Assembly: GCA_029940345.1 (NCBI GenBank)
Contig: JAOZRC010000277.1
Coordinates: forward strand, 1-7,091
Direction: 5' to 3'
DNA length: 7,091 bases
Source: Desulfobacterales bacterium
GTDB lineage: Bacteria > Desulfobacterota > Desulfobacteria > Desulfobacterales > JAUCGF01
The notes below the pieces were generated by a model, which saw only the letters and a program-made list of their open reading frames with translations, did not search any database and had not been told where the DNA came from. Positions within the stretch are counted from its first letter, which is position 1, and every line of letters starts with the position of its first letter. The position numbers and the translations under genes were made by a program. Of the stretch, positions 1 through 6,981 are shown one piece after another.

Positions 1-83
1 ATTAAACCCAAAGCTTCGCAATAAATTCAGTAGGTTATTAAAATTTACTTTCTAAATGGCAAAGAACTTATGACTGTCGAGTG

Positions 84-116
84 TATAATAAAAACAACAA
101 AAGTAAAGAAGGAGGT
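84..116 (+). promoter_or_regulatory. Promoter -10 box and ribosome binding site for the SDR gene
   Basis: A perfect TATAAT hexamer lies at 84-89, and an AAGGAGGT Shine-Dalgarno sequence at 109-116 stands 5 bases before the ATG at 122. No convincing -35 hexamer is visible 16-18 bases upstream of the -10 box, where the sequence is A-rich (around 60-67). Transcription would start near 96 and give a leader of about 26 bases. The Shine-Dalgarno match is close to ideal and supports the chosen start. The -10 call rests only on the hexamer and its position. Confidence 0.5.
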
Positions 117-121
117 AAAGA

Positions 122-916
122 ATGCTGAAAATTAAAGATTCTGTTGCGGTTATTACCGGCGGCGGTGGTGGCATCGGACTGGCAATCGCTAAACACTGGA
201 TTGGAAACGGCGGCAAGGTGGTCATCGCCGACGTCGCCGAAGAGATGTTGAAGCAGGCCGAGATCGAACTTAAAGAGTTAGGCGGTGAAGTGGTTTCGGT
301 GGTGTGCAACGTGACTGATGAGGATGATTGCGCCAGGCTGGCCGACACAGCCATTGAAAAGTTCGGAAAGATCAACCTGGTAGCCCCGTTTGCCGGGATC
401 ATTAAGGATGGCCTGATGCTGGCAACGGACAAAAAAACCGGAAAAGTGAAAAAGAAAATGGCCTTGGATAATTTTAAAATGGTCATTGATATCAACTTGA
501 CCGGGGTGTTTTTAACAGTCCGCGAATGCGCCGAGCGAATGATCAATCACAACTGTAAGGGATTGATCTGCCTGGTTTCCTCCACCGGCAGCCTGGGAAC
601 GGCCGGCCAGATCAATTATTCATCCACCAAGGCGGCTATGTCAGTGATGCCCAAGGTGATCACCGCCGAGTTTTTCCGCCGCGGCCTGGCTGACAAGATC
701 CGTTGTGTGGCTGTTGCGCCGGGTTATGTGGGGACCCCCATGGTAAAGGGGATGAACCAGAAAGCGCTCGATTATGTTATCGGCCAGGTTCCCATCGGCC
801 GTCTGATTGAACCGGAGGAAGTGGCTACTTTGGTGGGGGATATCTATCGGAATGAGGCTCTGGCCGGAGATGTCTTCTTTATCCACGGTGGTTTGCGCCT
901 GGGTTCCAAAGGCTGA
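122..916 (+). CDS. SDR family NAD(P)-dependent oxidoreductase (FabG-like)
   Basis: This is a complete 264-residue classical short-chain dehydrogenase/reductase, a cytosolic enzyme that interconverts a carbonyl and an alcohol using a nicotinamide cofactor. The Rossmann glycine motif TGGGGGIG is at residues 12-19. An acidic D37 at the end of the second strand favours NAD(H) over NADP(H) by the usual family rule. The catalytic set is complete: N125, S153, Y166 and K170, with the Ser-Tyr spacing of 13 seen in FabG and a YSSTK active-site motif. P200-G201 follows strand six. The usual NNAG structural motif is changed to PFAG at 89-92. A lysine-rich stretch at about 104-112 lengthens the loop before the N125 helix. 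The C-terminal IHGG near 254-257 matches the FabG-type ending. The start is fixed by the strong Shine-Dalgarno site. The gene stands alone, convergent with the kinase operon, so its pathway is not shown. A 3-ketoacyl-ACP/CoA reductase or 3-hydroxyacyl dehydrogenase is possible but the substrate is unknown. Confidence 0.93.
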   Translation: MLKIKDSVAVITGGGGGIGLAIAKHWIGNGGKVVIADVAEEMLKQAEIELKELGGEVVSVVCNVTDEDDCARLADTAIEKFGKINLVAPFAGIIKDGLMLATDKKTGKVKKKMALDNFKMVIDINLTGVFLTVRECAERMINHNCKGLICLVSSTGSLGTAGQINYSSTKAAMSVMPKVITAEFFRRGLADKIRCVAVAPGYVGTPMVKGMNQKALDYVIGQVPIGRLIEPEEVATLVGDIYRNEALAGDVFFIHGGLRLGSKG

Positions 917-923
917 TATTCAG

Positions 924-958
924 GTTGATGGGTTGGTATTCTTCAAAACAACATCAAC
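924..958 (+). terminator. Weak candidate terminator hairpin after the SDR gene
   Basis: GTTGATG at 924-930 is the exact reverse complement of CATCAAC at 952-958, giving a 7-bp stem with a 21-base loop. Three more pairs are possible after a two-G bulge. It begins 7 bases after the SDR stop codon, which is the right place for a terminator. It lacks a clear T run; the following bases are only moderately T-rich. It may act only weakly, or may be chance. Confidence 0.3.
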
Positions 959-960
959 GT

Positions 961-1067
961 AGTTTACACTTTTCAATGGAGTGCCAAACTTACAATCAGG
1001 CGTTTGATATGCGGCTGTGCTGTTAACCGCTAAACTGTAAGTTTAGCACTCCTCCAAATTGTAAACT
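961..1067. repeat. 107-base imperfect palindrome, candidate MITE-like element
   Basis: The left arm (961-994) and right arm (1036-1067) are reverse complements over most of their length. The outer 8 bases AGTTTACA (961-968) pair perfectly with TGTAAACT (1060-1067). The inner 17 bases (978-994 with 1036-1052) pair at 16 of 17 positions, the exception being C985 opposite A1045. A 9/7-base internal loop separates the two blocks. The 41-base centre contains a smaller GCGG/CCGC pairing (1011-1014 with 1027-1030). A perfect alternative 7-bp hairpin sits at 1029-1047 (GCTAAAC, loop TGTAA, GTTTAGC). No coding capacity and no clear target-site duplication are visible. It lies between convergent genes and might also end transcription from both sides, although it has no T tract. 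Classification as a miniature inverted-repeat element is inference. Confidence 0.6.
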
Positions 1068-1070
1068 GGT

Positions 1071-1096
1071 AAATGAAGGATGCCAATAATTCATTT
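1071..1096. repeat. AT-rich 7-bp inverted repeat downstream of the second hybrid kinase
   Basis: AAATGAA at 1071-1077 is the exact reverse complement of TTCATTT at 1090-1096, with a 12-base loop. It lies about 20 bases past the minus-strand stop codon of the last operon gene. The stem is almost all A-T pairs and no strong T run follows in the minus direction, so terminator function is doubtful. It may help stall or protect the transcript end. Confidence 0.25.
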
Positions 1097-1116
1097 TAAT
1101 TGCACAGGTCGCTATT

Positions 1117-3036
1117 CTAACGTGCCTTTCTGATCAGGGACAATATTTTATCATATTCAAAGCAGTCTACCAGATGCGCCAAAGCATCCGCAATACTTTC
1201 ACTGTGAGCGCGGATGGCGTGAATAATGGTGTGGATGTCGTTTATCTTGGCTCGTATGGCTGCTTTCTCCAAGTCTGCCAATATATCAGCGGGCAAAGCG
1301 GCTAACGCTTCCGGCGTCACCGTCAGATCATTATTTTTTTTGTTTGAAGGCGCGGCAGACGAATTATTTTCCCTGGCATAAATGTAGCGCACACCGATCT
1401 GTTTTTTCATCATTTCAAAAATGTCACGGACATAAAAAGGTTTATAAAGCAACGCATCACACCCGGCCGCCAGCACATCGGATTGCCGATCCTCCAGAAC
1501 ACTGGCCGTCAGGGCGATGATCGGTGTATGCTTAACCTTATTATCCGTTTGGCTAATACCAGTTTTTTCACATTTGGCTTCGAACTCCCGAATGCGCCTG
1601 ACCGCTTCATAACCGTTCATAACGGGCAAGCGCATATCCATCCATATCAAATCAGGACGCCATTCTTGCCATTGCGCCACCGCCTCCCGGCCATTGCGCG
1701 CCTCTTGCACCTCAAAACCAAGCGGGTTCAGGAGTCTCAATAACAATTGGCGATTGTCCCATTTGTCATCCACAATGAGAATCCGAAAGATTGGCTGGCC
1801 AGGCGCCAGCGCAACCACCTCCCCACTACTTTGCGGTTCCAGCGTTGGGATTGTCCGGGGCGCATCACACTGAACGGTAAATTTAAAAACAGAACCTTGT
1901 CCCACCTCACTATGAACTTTAAAATCCCCTCCCATTAATTGGACAAATTTACGACTGATAGGCAGCCCCAAACCGGTTCCTTCATATACACCCTCAGCCG
2001 CATGGGTCTGTTGAAACGGTTCGAAAAGCATATCAAATTCTTCAACCGCAATTCCTGGGCCACTGTCTTCAACTTCAAACTGAATCTCAAAATAATGTTC
2101 CGCTTTAGCGCCGCATTCCGCACTGTTCACACGTACGGCAACACCGCCTGATTTCGTAAATTTGATAGCATTATTCAGCAAGTTAATCAGCACTTGACGC
2201 AGTTTGACTTCATCGGTGATAATAAACTGCGGAAGATGCGGACTGAGGTCAACATGTAATTGCAACTGCATTTCTTCCGCTTTTAAACGGAACATATTTT
2301 CTAAATCATTCAAGAGGCGATAAAGATCAAACTCTCTCAGATTCAGAACTGTGTGTCCCGATTCAATTTTGGCCATATCCAGAACATCGTTAATAAGTGT
2401 CAATAAATGCTCCCCGCTACGGCGAATAATGGCAAGGTTGTCTTGTTGTGAAGTGTTCATTCCCACACTGCCGGCCATCAGTTGGGAAAATCCGAGAATG
2501 GCATTCAACGGTGTTCGCAGTTCATGGCTCATATTGGCAAGAAAAGCGCTTTTGGCCTTACTTGCTTTTTCGGCAATTGTCAGAGCCGCTTCGGCCATCA
2601 GACGAGATTGGTTTAATTCAATGGCCTGTTGTTGCAACTGTCTGTTTTGCGCCTGAATTTTCAGATGGGTTCTGACGCGCGCCAATACTTCCTCTTGCTG
2701 CACGGGCTTGGTGACGTAATCCACACCGCCGACGGCAAACCCTTTGACCTTATCTTCCACATCGGTTAAAGCGGTCATAAAGATGACCGGAATCGCTTGG
2801 GTGGATTCATCGGTTTTCAAACGGCGACAGGTTTCAAAGCCGTCGATACCCGGCATCAGGATATCAAGTAAAATGATGTCCGGAAGCACCAACTTGGCCC
2901 GCTTCACTCCCGTTTCACCGTTGCGTGCAATCACCGTTTCAAAACCGTACGTTTTCATATATTCAACGATAACACTGATGTTGGCGGCATTATCATCAAT
3001 AATCAAGATGGTATTGTTGCGTTGTTCAATGTTCAT
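1117..3036 (-). CDS. Hybrid histidine kinase/response regulator (REC-HisKA-HATPase-REC), last gene of operon
   Basis: This 639-residue soluble protein is built as follows. REC1 spans about 10-125, with acidic D14-D15, phospho-acceptor D58, T88 and K110. A short helical linker spans 126-160. The HisKA domain has phospho-acceptor H171 in SHELRTP. The HATPase has N-box N285 and N289, G1 box DSGPGI at 324-329, F box near 338-343, and G2 box GTGLGL at 353-358. REC2 spans about 417-545, with D423-D424, phospho-acceptor D467, T510 and K532. A helical tail follows at 570-639. All catalytic residues are present, so it should autophosphorylate and pass phosphate to its own or partner REC domains. There is no membrane segment or sensory domain; the N-terminal REC takes the input position, so another kinase probably regulates it. 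The tail is helical but lacks the HxLKG motif of a true HPt domain. The start codon overlaps the stop of the upstream gene by four bases (ATGA), which implies translational coupling. No DNA-binding output is present. The specific signal is unknown. Confidence 0.93.
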   Translation of the reverse strand: MNIEQRNNTILIIDDNAANISVIVEYMKTYGFETVIARNGETGVKRAKLVLPDIILLDILMPGIDGFETCRRLKTDESTQAIPVIFMTALTDVEDKVKGFAVGGVDYVTKPVQQEEVLARVRTHLKIQAQNRQLQQQAIELNQSRLMAEAALTIAEKASKAKSAFLANMSHELRTPLNAILGFSQLMAGSVGMNTSQQDNLAIIRRSGEHLLTLINDVLDMAKIESGHTVLNLREFDLYRLLNDLENMFRLKAEEMQLQLHVDLSPHLPQFIITDEVKLRQVLINLLNNAIKFTKSGGVAVRVNSAECGAKAEHYFEIQFEVEDSGPGIAVEEFDMLFEPFQQTHAAEGVYEGTGLGLPISRKFVQLMGGDFKVHSEVGQGSVFKFTVQCDAPRTIPTLEPQSSGEVVALAPGQPIFRILIVDDKWDNRQLLLRLLNPLGFEVQEARNGREAVAQWQEWRPDLIWMDMRLPVMNGYEAVRRIREFEAKCEKTGISQTDNKVKHTPIIALTASVLEDRQSDVLAAGCDALLYKPFYVRDIFEMMKKQIGVRYIYARENNSSAAPSNKKNNDLTVTPEALAALPADILADLEKAAIRAKINDIHTIIHAIRAHSESIADALAHLVDCFEYDKILSLIRKAR

Positions 3037-5024
3037 TCCTGTTTCTCCATAAGGCCTTCGATTAGAACGACGAGTTGCTCATCCTCAAAATTTTTTGCCA
3101 ATTCGTTCAGTTTATCAGCAAACGGTCTGTGTTTGGCGTCTCGCTTGGCCAATTGCGTCGCCTGTTCCTCAATTTTTCGCATATTTCCGAACAATGCGGA
3201 TTCATATAATTGCTTTAAATCTTCACCGGTTGGCGGAATGATCGGCCTATCTTTGAAATTTGGGGTTTCAGAGTTTTGGGCCGAACTTTTAGGTGAGGCG
3301 TTTTCATCCTTCGATTCACCATAGAGCCAATCTAATTTGATATGTCGGGAAATTAATTCGAGCAAGTCTTCCTCAACAACCGGTTTGGGTAGAAAAGCGT
3401 CACACCCGGCTTGTTTGCTTTTGGTCTGATCCATGTCAAAGACACTGGCGGATATGGCAATAATCGGCGTATGTCGAACATTGGGAGTCTCTCGAATTTT
3501 CTTCACCGCCTCCAATCCGGTTTTAACCGGCATGACCAGATCCATGAGAACCAGATCAGGCCTGATTTCACAGCACTTTTCAACGGCGTCCTGACCGTCG
3601 ATCGCTAGTATGACTTCAAAACCAAGCGGTTCCAAAAGATTCAGCAGCACCAGACGATTGTCCGGTTGGTCATCCGCTGCCAACACCTTACGACGAATGC
3701 CTTTATAGCCTGTCACTGTTTGCGATGAACATGGCTGCCTTGTACCGACAGCGCCCACTTCGGAAAGCATTATTTCAAACTCAAAAACGGATCCTTGTCC
3801 CGGCTGACTGCTGACCTTCAGTTGGCCTCCCATTATTTCGACCAACTGGCGGCTAATCGCCAAACCGAGGCCGGCACCCTGCATCCGGTGCTTAGAATGC
3901 CCGACTTGTTCAAAAGGAAGGAATATTTTGGTCTGTTGTTCCGAGGTCATGCCAACGCCGGTGTCTTTGATTTCAAAACGAATCAGAGCAGTCGAAGGAT
4001 ATTGGCAAGTATCCATTTCTGTTTGGGTGACGCGCAAAACCACTTCTCCGGTATCGGTGAATTTAACGGCATTGCCTAACAGATTCAGCAATACCTGGCG
4101 CAATCGTTTTTCATCCGCTTTTATACCGGAAGGCAACGGGGTCGGCGTTTCACATCGGAAAAGAATCCCTTTTTGGTGCGCTTGCATACGGATGATGCCA
4201 ACAATGCTTTCCAGGAAACTGGCAAGATTAAATTCAGTCGGGTAAAGCGCCATCTTACGCGCTTCAATGCGGGAAAGATCAAGAATATCGTTTATCAGCG
4301 TAAGCAAATGCGTCCCGCTCTGGTAAATGATATTGACGCCATCTTTAAGACCGGGAGGCAATTCCTTATTTTTTCTAAATATCTGGGCATAACCCAGGAT
4401 GCCATTGAGCGGCGTGCGCAGTTCATGGCTCATATTGGATAAAAATTCGCTTTTTGCCTGGCTGGCCTGTTTAGCGGCCGCTTCAGCCAGGCGGCGCTCT
4501 GCAATTTCATGCTCCAGATCAGCGGTTCTTGCCGCCACTTTTATTTCCAAGGAAGCATTTAACTCGGCCAATTCATTATTTATCAATTCCAGTTGATGAT
4601 GTTGTTCGGCCAATTTCCGTTTTTGCAAAAAGCTATTCACCGCTTCGACAACTGTCAGACGCAGGTCTTCGGTTTGCCAGGGTTTAGCGATATAGCGGTA
4701 CAATTTGGCATGACGGATGGCATTGCCCACCGCTTCAAGATCAGCCTGGCCTGTGAGCATGATTTTAAGCGTATCAGGCAGGCGGGCGTGAATACGTGTT
4801 AAAAGCTCATCTCCTTTAATACCGGGCATATAATGGTCAGAGATGACCACCGCGATGCTATGACCATCCGCCAATAACTCATCAATTAATTCCAGTGTAT
4901 CTTGCCCGTTTTCGGCAGTTTCGATCAGACATTCGGCGCCAATCGCCCTTTTTAACTCAATCTTCAGGCTGTCCAGCACCATTGGCTCATCGTCAACACA
5001 TATAATTACCGATTTTTTCATCAT
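3033..5024 (-). CDS. Hybrid histidine kinase/response regulator (REC-coiled coil-HisKA-HATPase-REC), third gene of operon
   Basis: This 663-residue soluble hybrid kinase has REC1 at about 5-125, with D11-D12, phospho-acceptor D63, T91 and K114 in AKPW. This REC resembles the type found in front of HD-GYP or cyclase outputs (MLTGQAD and YRYIAKPW motifs) and differs from the REC1 of the next gene. A coiled coil at about 134-190 leads to HisKA H200 (SHELRTP). The HATPase carries N314 and N318, DTGVGM at 354-359 and GAGLGL at 383-388. REC2 at about 446-562 has D451-D452, phospho-acceptor D495, S525 and K547. A low-complexity linker at about 570-596 is followed by a helical tail at 597-663 that lacks an HPt histidine. 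No membrane or sensor domain is seen. The protein begins Met-Met, so the start is 5024 or 5021; a later start would lose the REC acidic pair. No good Shine-Dalgarno precedes it. It is 49 bases downstream of the kinase gene before it and overlaps the next gene by four bases. Its partner is unknown. Confidence 0.93.
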   Translation of the reverse strand: MMKKSVIICVDDEPMVLDSLKIELKRAIGAECLIETAENGQDTLELIDELLADGHSIAVVISDHYMPGIKGDELLTRIHARLPDTLKIMLTGQADLEAVGNAIRHAKLYRYIAKPWQTEDLRLTVVEAVNSFLQKRKLAEQHHQLELINNELAELNASLEIKVAARTADLEHEIAERRLAEAAAKQASQAKSEFLSNMSHELRTPLNGILGYAQIFRKNKELPPGLKDGVNIIYQSGTHLLTLINDILDLSRIEARKMALYPTEFNLASFLESIVGIIRMQAHQKGILFRCETPTPLPSGIKADEKRLRQVLLNLLGNAVKFTDTGEVVLRVTQTEMDTCQYPSTALIRFEIKDTGVGMTSEQQTKIFLPFEQVGHSKHRMQGAGLGLAISRQLVEIMGGQLKVSSQPGQGSVFEFEIMLSEVGAVGTRQPCSSQTVTGYKGIRRKVLAADDQPDNRLVLLNLLEPLGFEVILAIDGQDAVEKCCEIRPDLVLMDLVMPVKTGLEAVKKIRETPNVRHTPIIAISASVFDMDQTKSKQAGCDAFLPKPVVEEDLLELISRHIKLDWLYGESKDENASPKSSAQNSETPNFKDRPIIPPTGEDLKQLYESALFGNMRKIEEQATQLAKRDAKHRPFADKLNELAKNFEDEQLVVLIEGLMEKQE

Positions 5025-5073
5025 TTTATACTTATATCAGATTGTTGCAATTACAAGTTTAGGAATTTAAAAG

Positions 5074-6162
5074 TCATCCTTCGAAAGCCAAGTTAGGCAG
5101 TGTCACCGTAAATGTGGTTCTGCCGGGGATTGATTTTGCCAAAATGGTCCCGTCATGTTTGTCGATTATTTTTTTAACAATATCCAGACCGAGTCCGCTG
5201 CCTTCCCCGTCCGGTTTTGTGGTAAAAAACGGTTCAAATATATGTGGAAGAATATCAGGTGGTATGCCCGGGCCGTTATCGGTAATATGTACAATAACAT
5301 GCTCCTGACATTCATCCGAGCTAACGGCAATTTTCAGTCGTCCCTTATTTTTCATCGCTTGCAGGGCATTGTGCATTAAATTTGTCCATACCTGATTTAA
5401 TTGATCCGCATAACAGTCAATTAAAGGCACATCATCGTATTTCCTGATCACTTCCACACCGTGTTTAAGCTGGTTATGATAAAGGATCAGAATTGTTTCA
5501 ATTCCTTCAGTAATATCCGCCGCCTCTTTCTTCTCATACGTGTTGCGGCGCGCATAAGATATTAGCGCCGAAGCCACTTTGGCAGCCTGATCTGTGGCCG
5601 TGGCAATGGTTTGGATGCTACGTTGCAGCATTGCCAATTGATAGACTTTATTTATAATCGCCTGACATTCGGCCGATTTTAACAACGGCCAGAAAGAATC
5701 AATATGATCGATCAGACCGATATCGGCAAGTGCATCTGCGATCGTCTCCGCATCGGCAATGCCCTCGTTGTCCAGCAGACGGCGCAATTTACGTCTGATC
5801 TTGCGTTTTGCGCGTGTATCCGCCCGTACGTTTAGCTCGCTGGTGTAGTGTAATAAAGCTAAAAAATCTTGCTGGCGCAGCGGTTCAAGGGATTGATAAA
5901 AATCGGGTAATTGAAACACACCCAGTTTCAAAAAATCATCAATGTTCTGCACGGATGAATGAATCGCACCCAGCGGCGTATTAATTTCATGCGCCACACT
6001 CGCCACCAGATAGCCAATCGTCGCCATTTTCTCTGATCGAATCAGCTCAAGTTGCGCTTTACGAAGTTGATCGCGCATTTGGGCTATTTCCGGTCGTGTA
6101 TCATTCTTTTCCGATGGCGGTTGATCAATTGCGGGCAACTCCGAATTTAGCTTATTCACCAT
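5074..6162 (-). CDS. Soluble sensor-type histidine kinase with DHp insertion, second gene of operon
   Basis: From the preferred ATG at 6162 this is a 362-residue cytoplasmic kinase. A short N-terminal coiled coil (about 21-50) leads into the phospho-acceptor H58 in AHEINTPLG, a motif like that of HPK4-type kinases. An inserted helical block of about 100 residues (about 79-181, rich in Leu, Ala, Arg and Asp) follows before the second DHp helix (about 188-206, AAKVASALISYAR). The HATPase then shows N261 and N265, D295-x-G297-x-G299 in DNGPGI, an FEPFFTT lid segment near 309-315, and the G2 glycines G321, G323 and G325. The catalytic set is complete. It has no membrane segment, PAS, GAF or REC domain. 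An in-frame upstream ATG at 6294 would add 44 basic residues but would run 143 bases into the preceding gene. The ATG at 6162 overlaps that gene by only 11 bases and follows a GGGGGAAG stretch. GTG at 6159 is also possible. The response regulator just upstream is the natural partner, with this kinase probably phosphorylating that REC; this is inferred from gene order. Confidence 0.9.
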   Translation of the reverse strand: MVNKLNSELPAIDQPPSEKNDTRPEIAQMRDQLRKAQLELIRSEKMATIGYLVASVAHEINTPLGAIHSSVQNIDDFLKLGVFQLPDFYQSLEPLRQQDFLALLHYTSELNVRADTRAKRKIRRKLRRLLDNEGIADAETIADALADIGLIDHIDSFWPLLKSAECQAIINKVYQLAMLQRSIQTIATATDQAAKVASALISYARRNTYEKKEAADITEGIETILILYHNQLKHGVEVIRKYDDVPLIDCYADQLNQVWTNLMHNALQAMKNKGRLKIAVSSDECQEHVIVHITDNGPGIPPDILPHIFEPFFTTKPDGEGSGLGLDIVKKIIDKHDGTILAKSIPGRTTFTVTLPNLAFEG

Positions 6163-6862
6163 CTTCCCCCAATTCTTTTGATTTAGCTTTTTTTGCTTTA
6201 ATTTTGCGCCTGCTCTTGATTTCCTGATACCATTTTTCATCACCGTAAAGCTCTGTTTCACATTGTGGGCATAGGCCGTGACTGAATAAGGCATCCGTGT
6301 GTTGCTCCAGGTAATCTTCTATCTGGTTCCAATAGCCACCGTCATCACGAATTTTTTTACAATTCGCACATATCGGCAAGAGGCCTCTGAGCGTTTTGAC
6401 GTTATCAAGCGCTTCCTGAAGCTGCGTGTTTTGGGTTTCAAGCTGTTTTTGCAGATTACGCAGAGCGAGATGGGTTTCCAAACGAGCAAAAACCTCCTCT
6501 TCCTGAAATGGTTTGGTGATATAATCAACGCCACCGAGGTTGAAGGCTTTCACTTTATCCCACACTTCGTTTAATGCACTGATGAAAATAATCGGTATTT
6601 CACGCAAGTGAGCCAGTTCGCCTTTGGCCGCTTTCAATTTTTCACAGACTTCATAACCGGACATGTCAGGCATCATAATATCAAGCAGCACCAAGTCCGG
6701 CGGTTCCGCTTCCGCCGCCGCAATAGCACGCGCGCCATCGGTCACCGGCCTGACTGAATAGCCGCGTTTTTGCAGCATTGCGCTTAGAAGATGCAGATTG
6801 GCGGGAGTGTCGTCAACAACCATAATGTCAGCTTTAAATGGTTCTGCCGGACGTTCATTCAT
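6152..6862 (-). CDS. Response regulator with C-terminal four-cysteine module, first gene of operon
   Basis: This 236-residue protein starts with a REC domain (about 11-130): acidic D17-D18, phospho-acceptor D61 in LLDIMMPD, S95 and K117 in TKPF. A coiled-coil helix follows at about 131-157. Next is a compact module at about 158-212 with LLPICANCKKIRDDGGYW near 161-178 and SHGLCPQC at 194-201. The two CxxC pairs (C165/C168 and C198/C201) look like a zinc-ribbon or redox site. The same module is known at the C-terminus of many REC and PAS proteins, but to my knowledge its function is not established. The last 20 or so residues are lysine-rich (KSRRKIKAKKAKSK). There is no helix-turn-helix, GGDEF, EAL or HD-GYP domain, so a classical output is absent. 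The start is supported by AAGGAG six bases upstream. The gene overlaps the following kinase gene by 11 bases and is probably its direct partner. Confidence 0.92.
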   Translation of the reverse strand: MNERPAEPFKADIMVVDDTPANLHLLSAMLQKRGYSVRPVTDGARAIAAAEAEPPDLVLLDIMMPDMSGYEVCEKLKAAKGELAHLREIPIIFISALNEVWDKVKAFNLGGVDYITKPFQEEEVFARLETHLALRNLQKQLETQNTQLQEALDNVKTLRGLLPICANCKKIRDDGGYWNQIEDYLEQHTDALFSHGLCPQCETELYGDEKWYQEIKSRRKIKAKKAKSKELGEDGE

Positions 6863-6868
6863 TTTTGT

Positions 6869-6874
6869 CTCCTT
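6869..6874 (-). promoter_or_regulatory. Ribosome binding site of the response regulator gene
   Basis: On the minus strand AAGGAG (the reverse complement of 6869-6874) sits 6 bases before the ATG at 6862. It is the strongest Shine-Dalgarno of the four-gene operon, which suits the first gene of the transcript and confirms the start of the response regulator. Confidence 0.7.
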
Positions 6875-6888
6875 TTGTAGAACGGATA

Positions 6889-6917
6889 TTTTTATGTGTT
6901 ATGAAATAATGGGTAAA
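6889..6917 (-). promoter_or_regulatory. Possible sigma-70 promoter of the four-gene operon
   Basis: On the minus strand TTTACC (complement of 6912-6917) and TAAAAA (complement of 6889-6894) are separated by 17 bases. Each matches the -35 or -10 consensus at only about four of six positions. The predicted start near 6882 would leave a leader of about 20 bases that contains the Shine-Dalgarno site. The surrounding region is AT-rich, so chance matches are common and this call is tentative. Confidence 0.25.
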
Positions 6918-6981
6918 CTAAAATGGAAAGCGTATTAATCATAAGTTGCCGACTGCTATCGAAGCTTAATGGGCATTGTTG

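Noticed and set aside
52..546. 164-codon open frame on the minus strand opposite the SDR gene
   Set aside because: It lies antisense to a clear SDR gene, has no family features and no ribosome binding site, and is explained by the codon structure of the gene on the other strand.
961..1067. Integron attC site
   Set aside because: The size and palindromic shape fit, but the terminal bases (GTTTACA) do not match the GTTRRRY/RYYYAAC core boxes, and no cassette array or integrase is present.
961..1067. Standard intrinsic terminator
   Set aside because: The arms are far longer than usual, the centre is a 41-base structured loop, and no T tract follows on either strand. A repeat element fits better, although some terminator effect is possible.
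1483..4802. Several plus-strand open frames of 60-105 codons across the hybrid kinase genes
   Set aside because: All are antisense to kinase or REC domains with intact motifs and have no supporting start signals or protein features.
6163..6294. Longer N-terminus (44 extra residues) for the second operon gene
   Set aside because: It would run 143 bases inside the response regulator gene, and the extra residues are a basic out-of-frame shadow of that gene's lysine-rich tail. The ATG at 6162 gives a normal short overlap.
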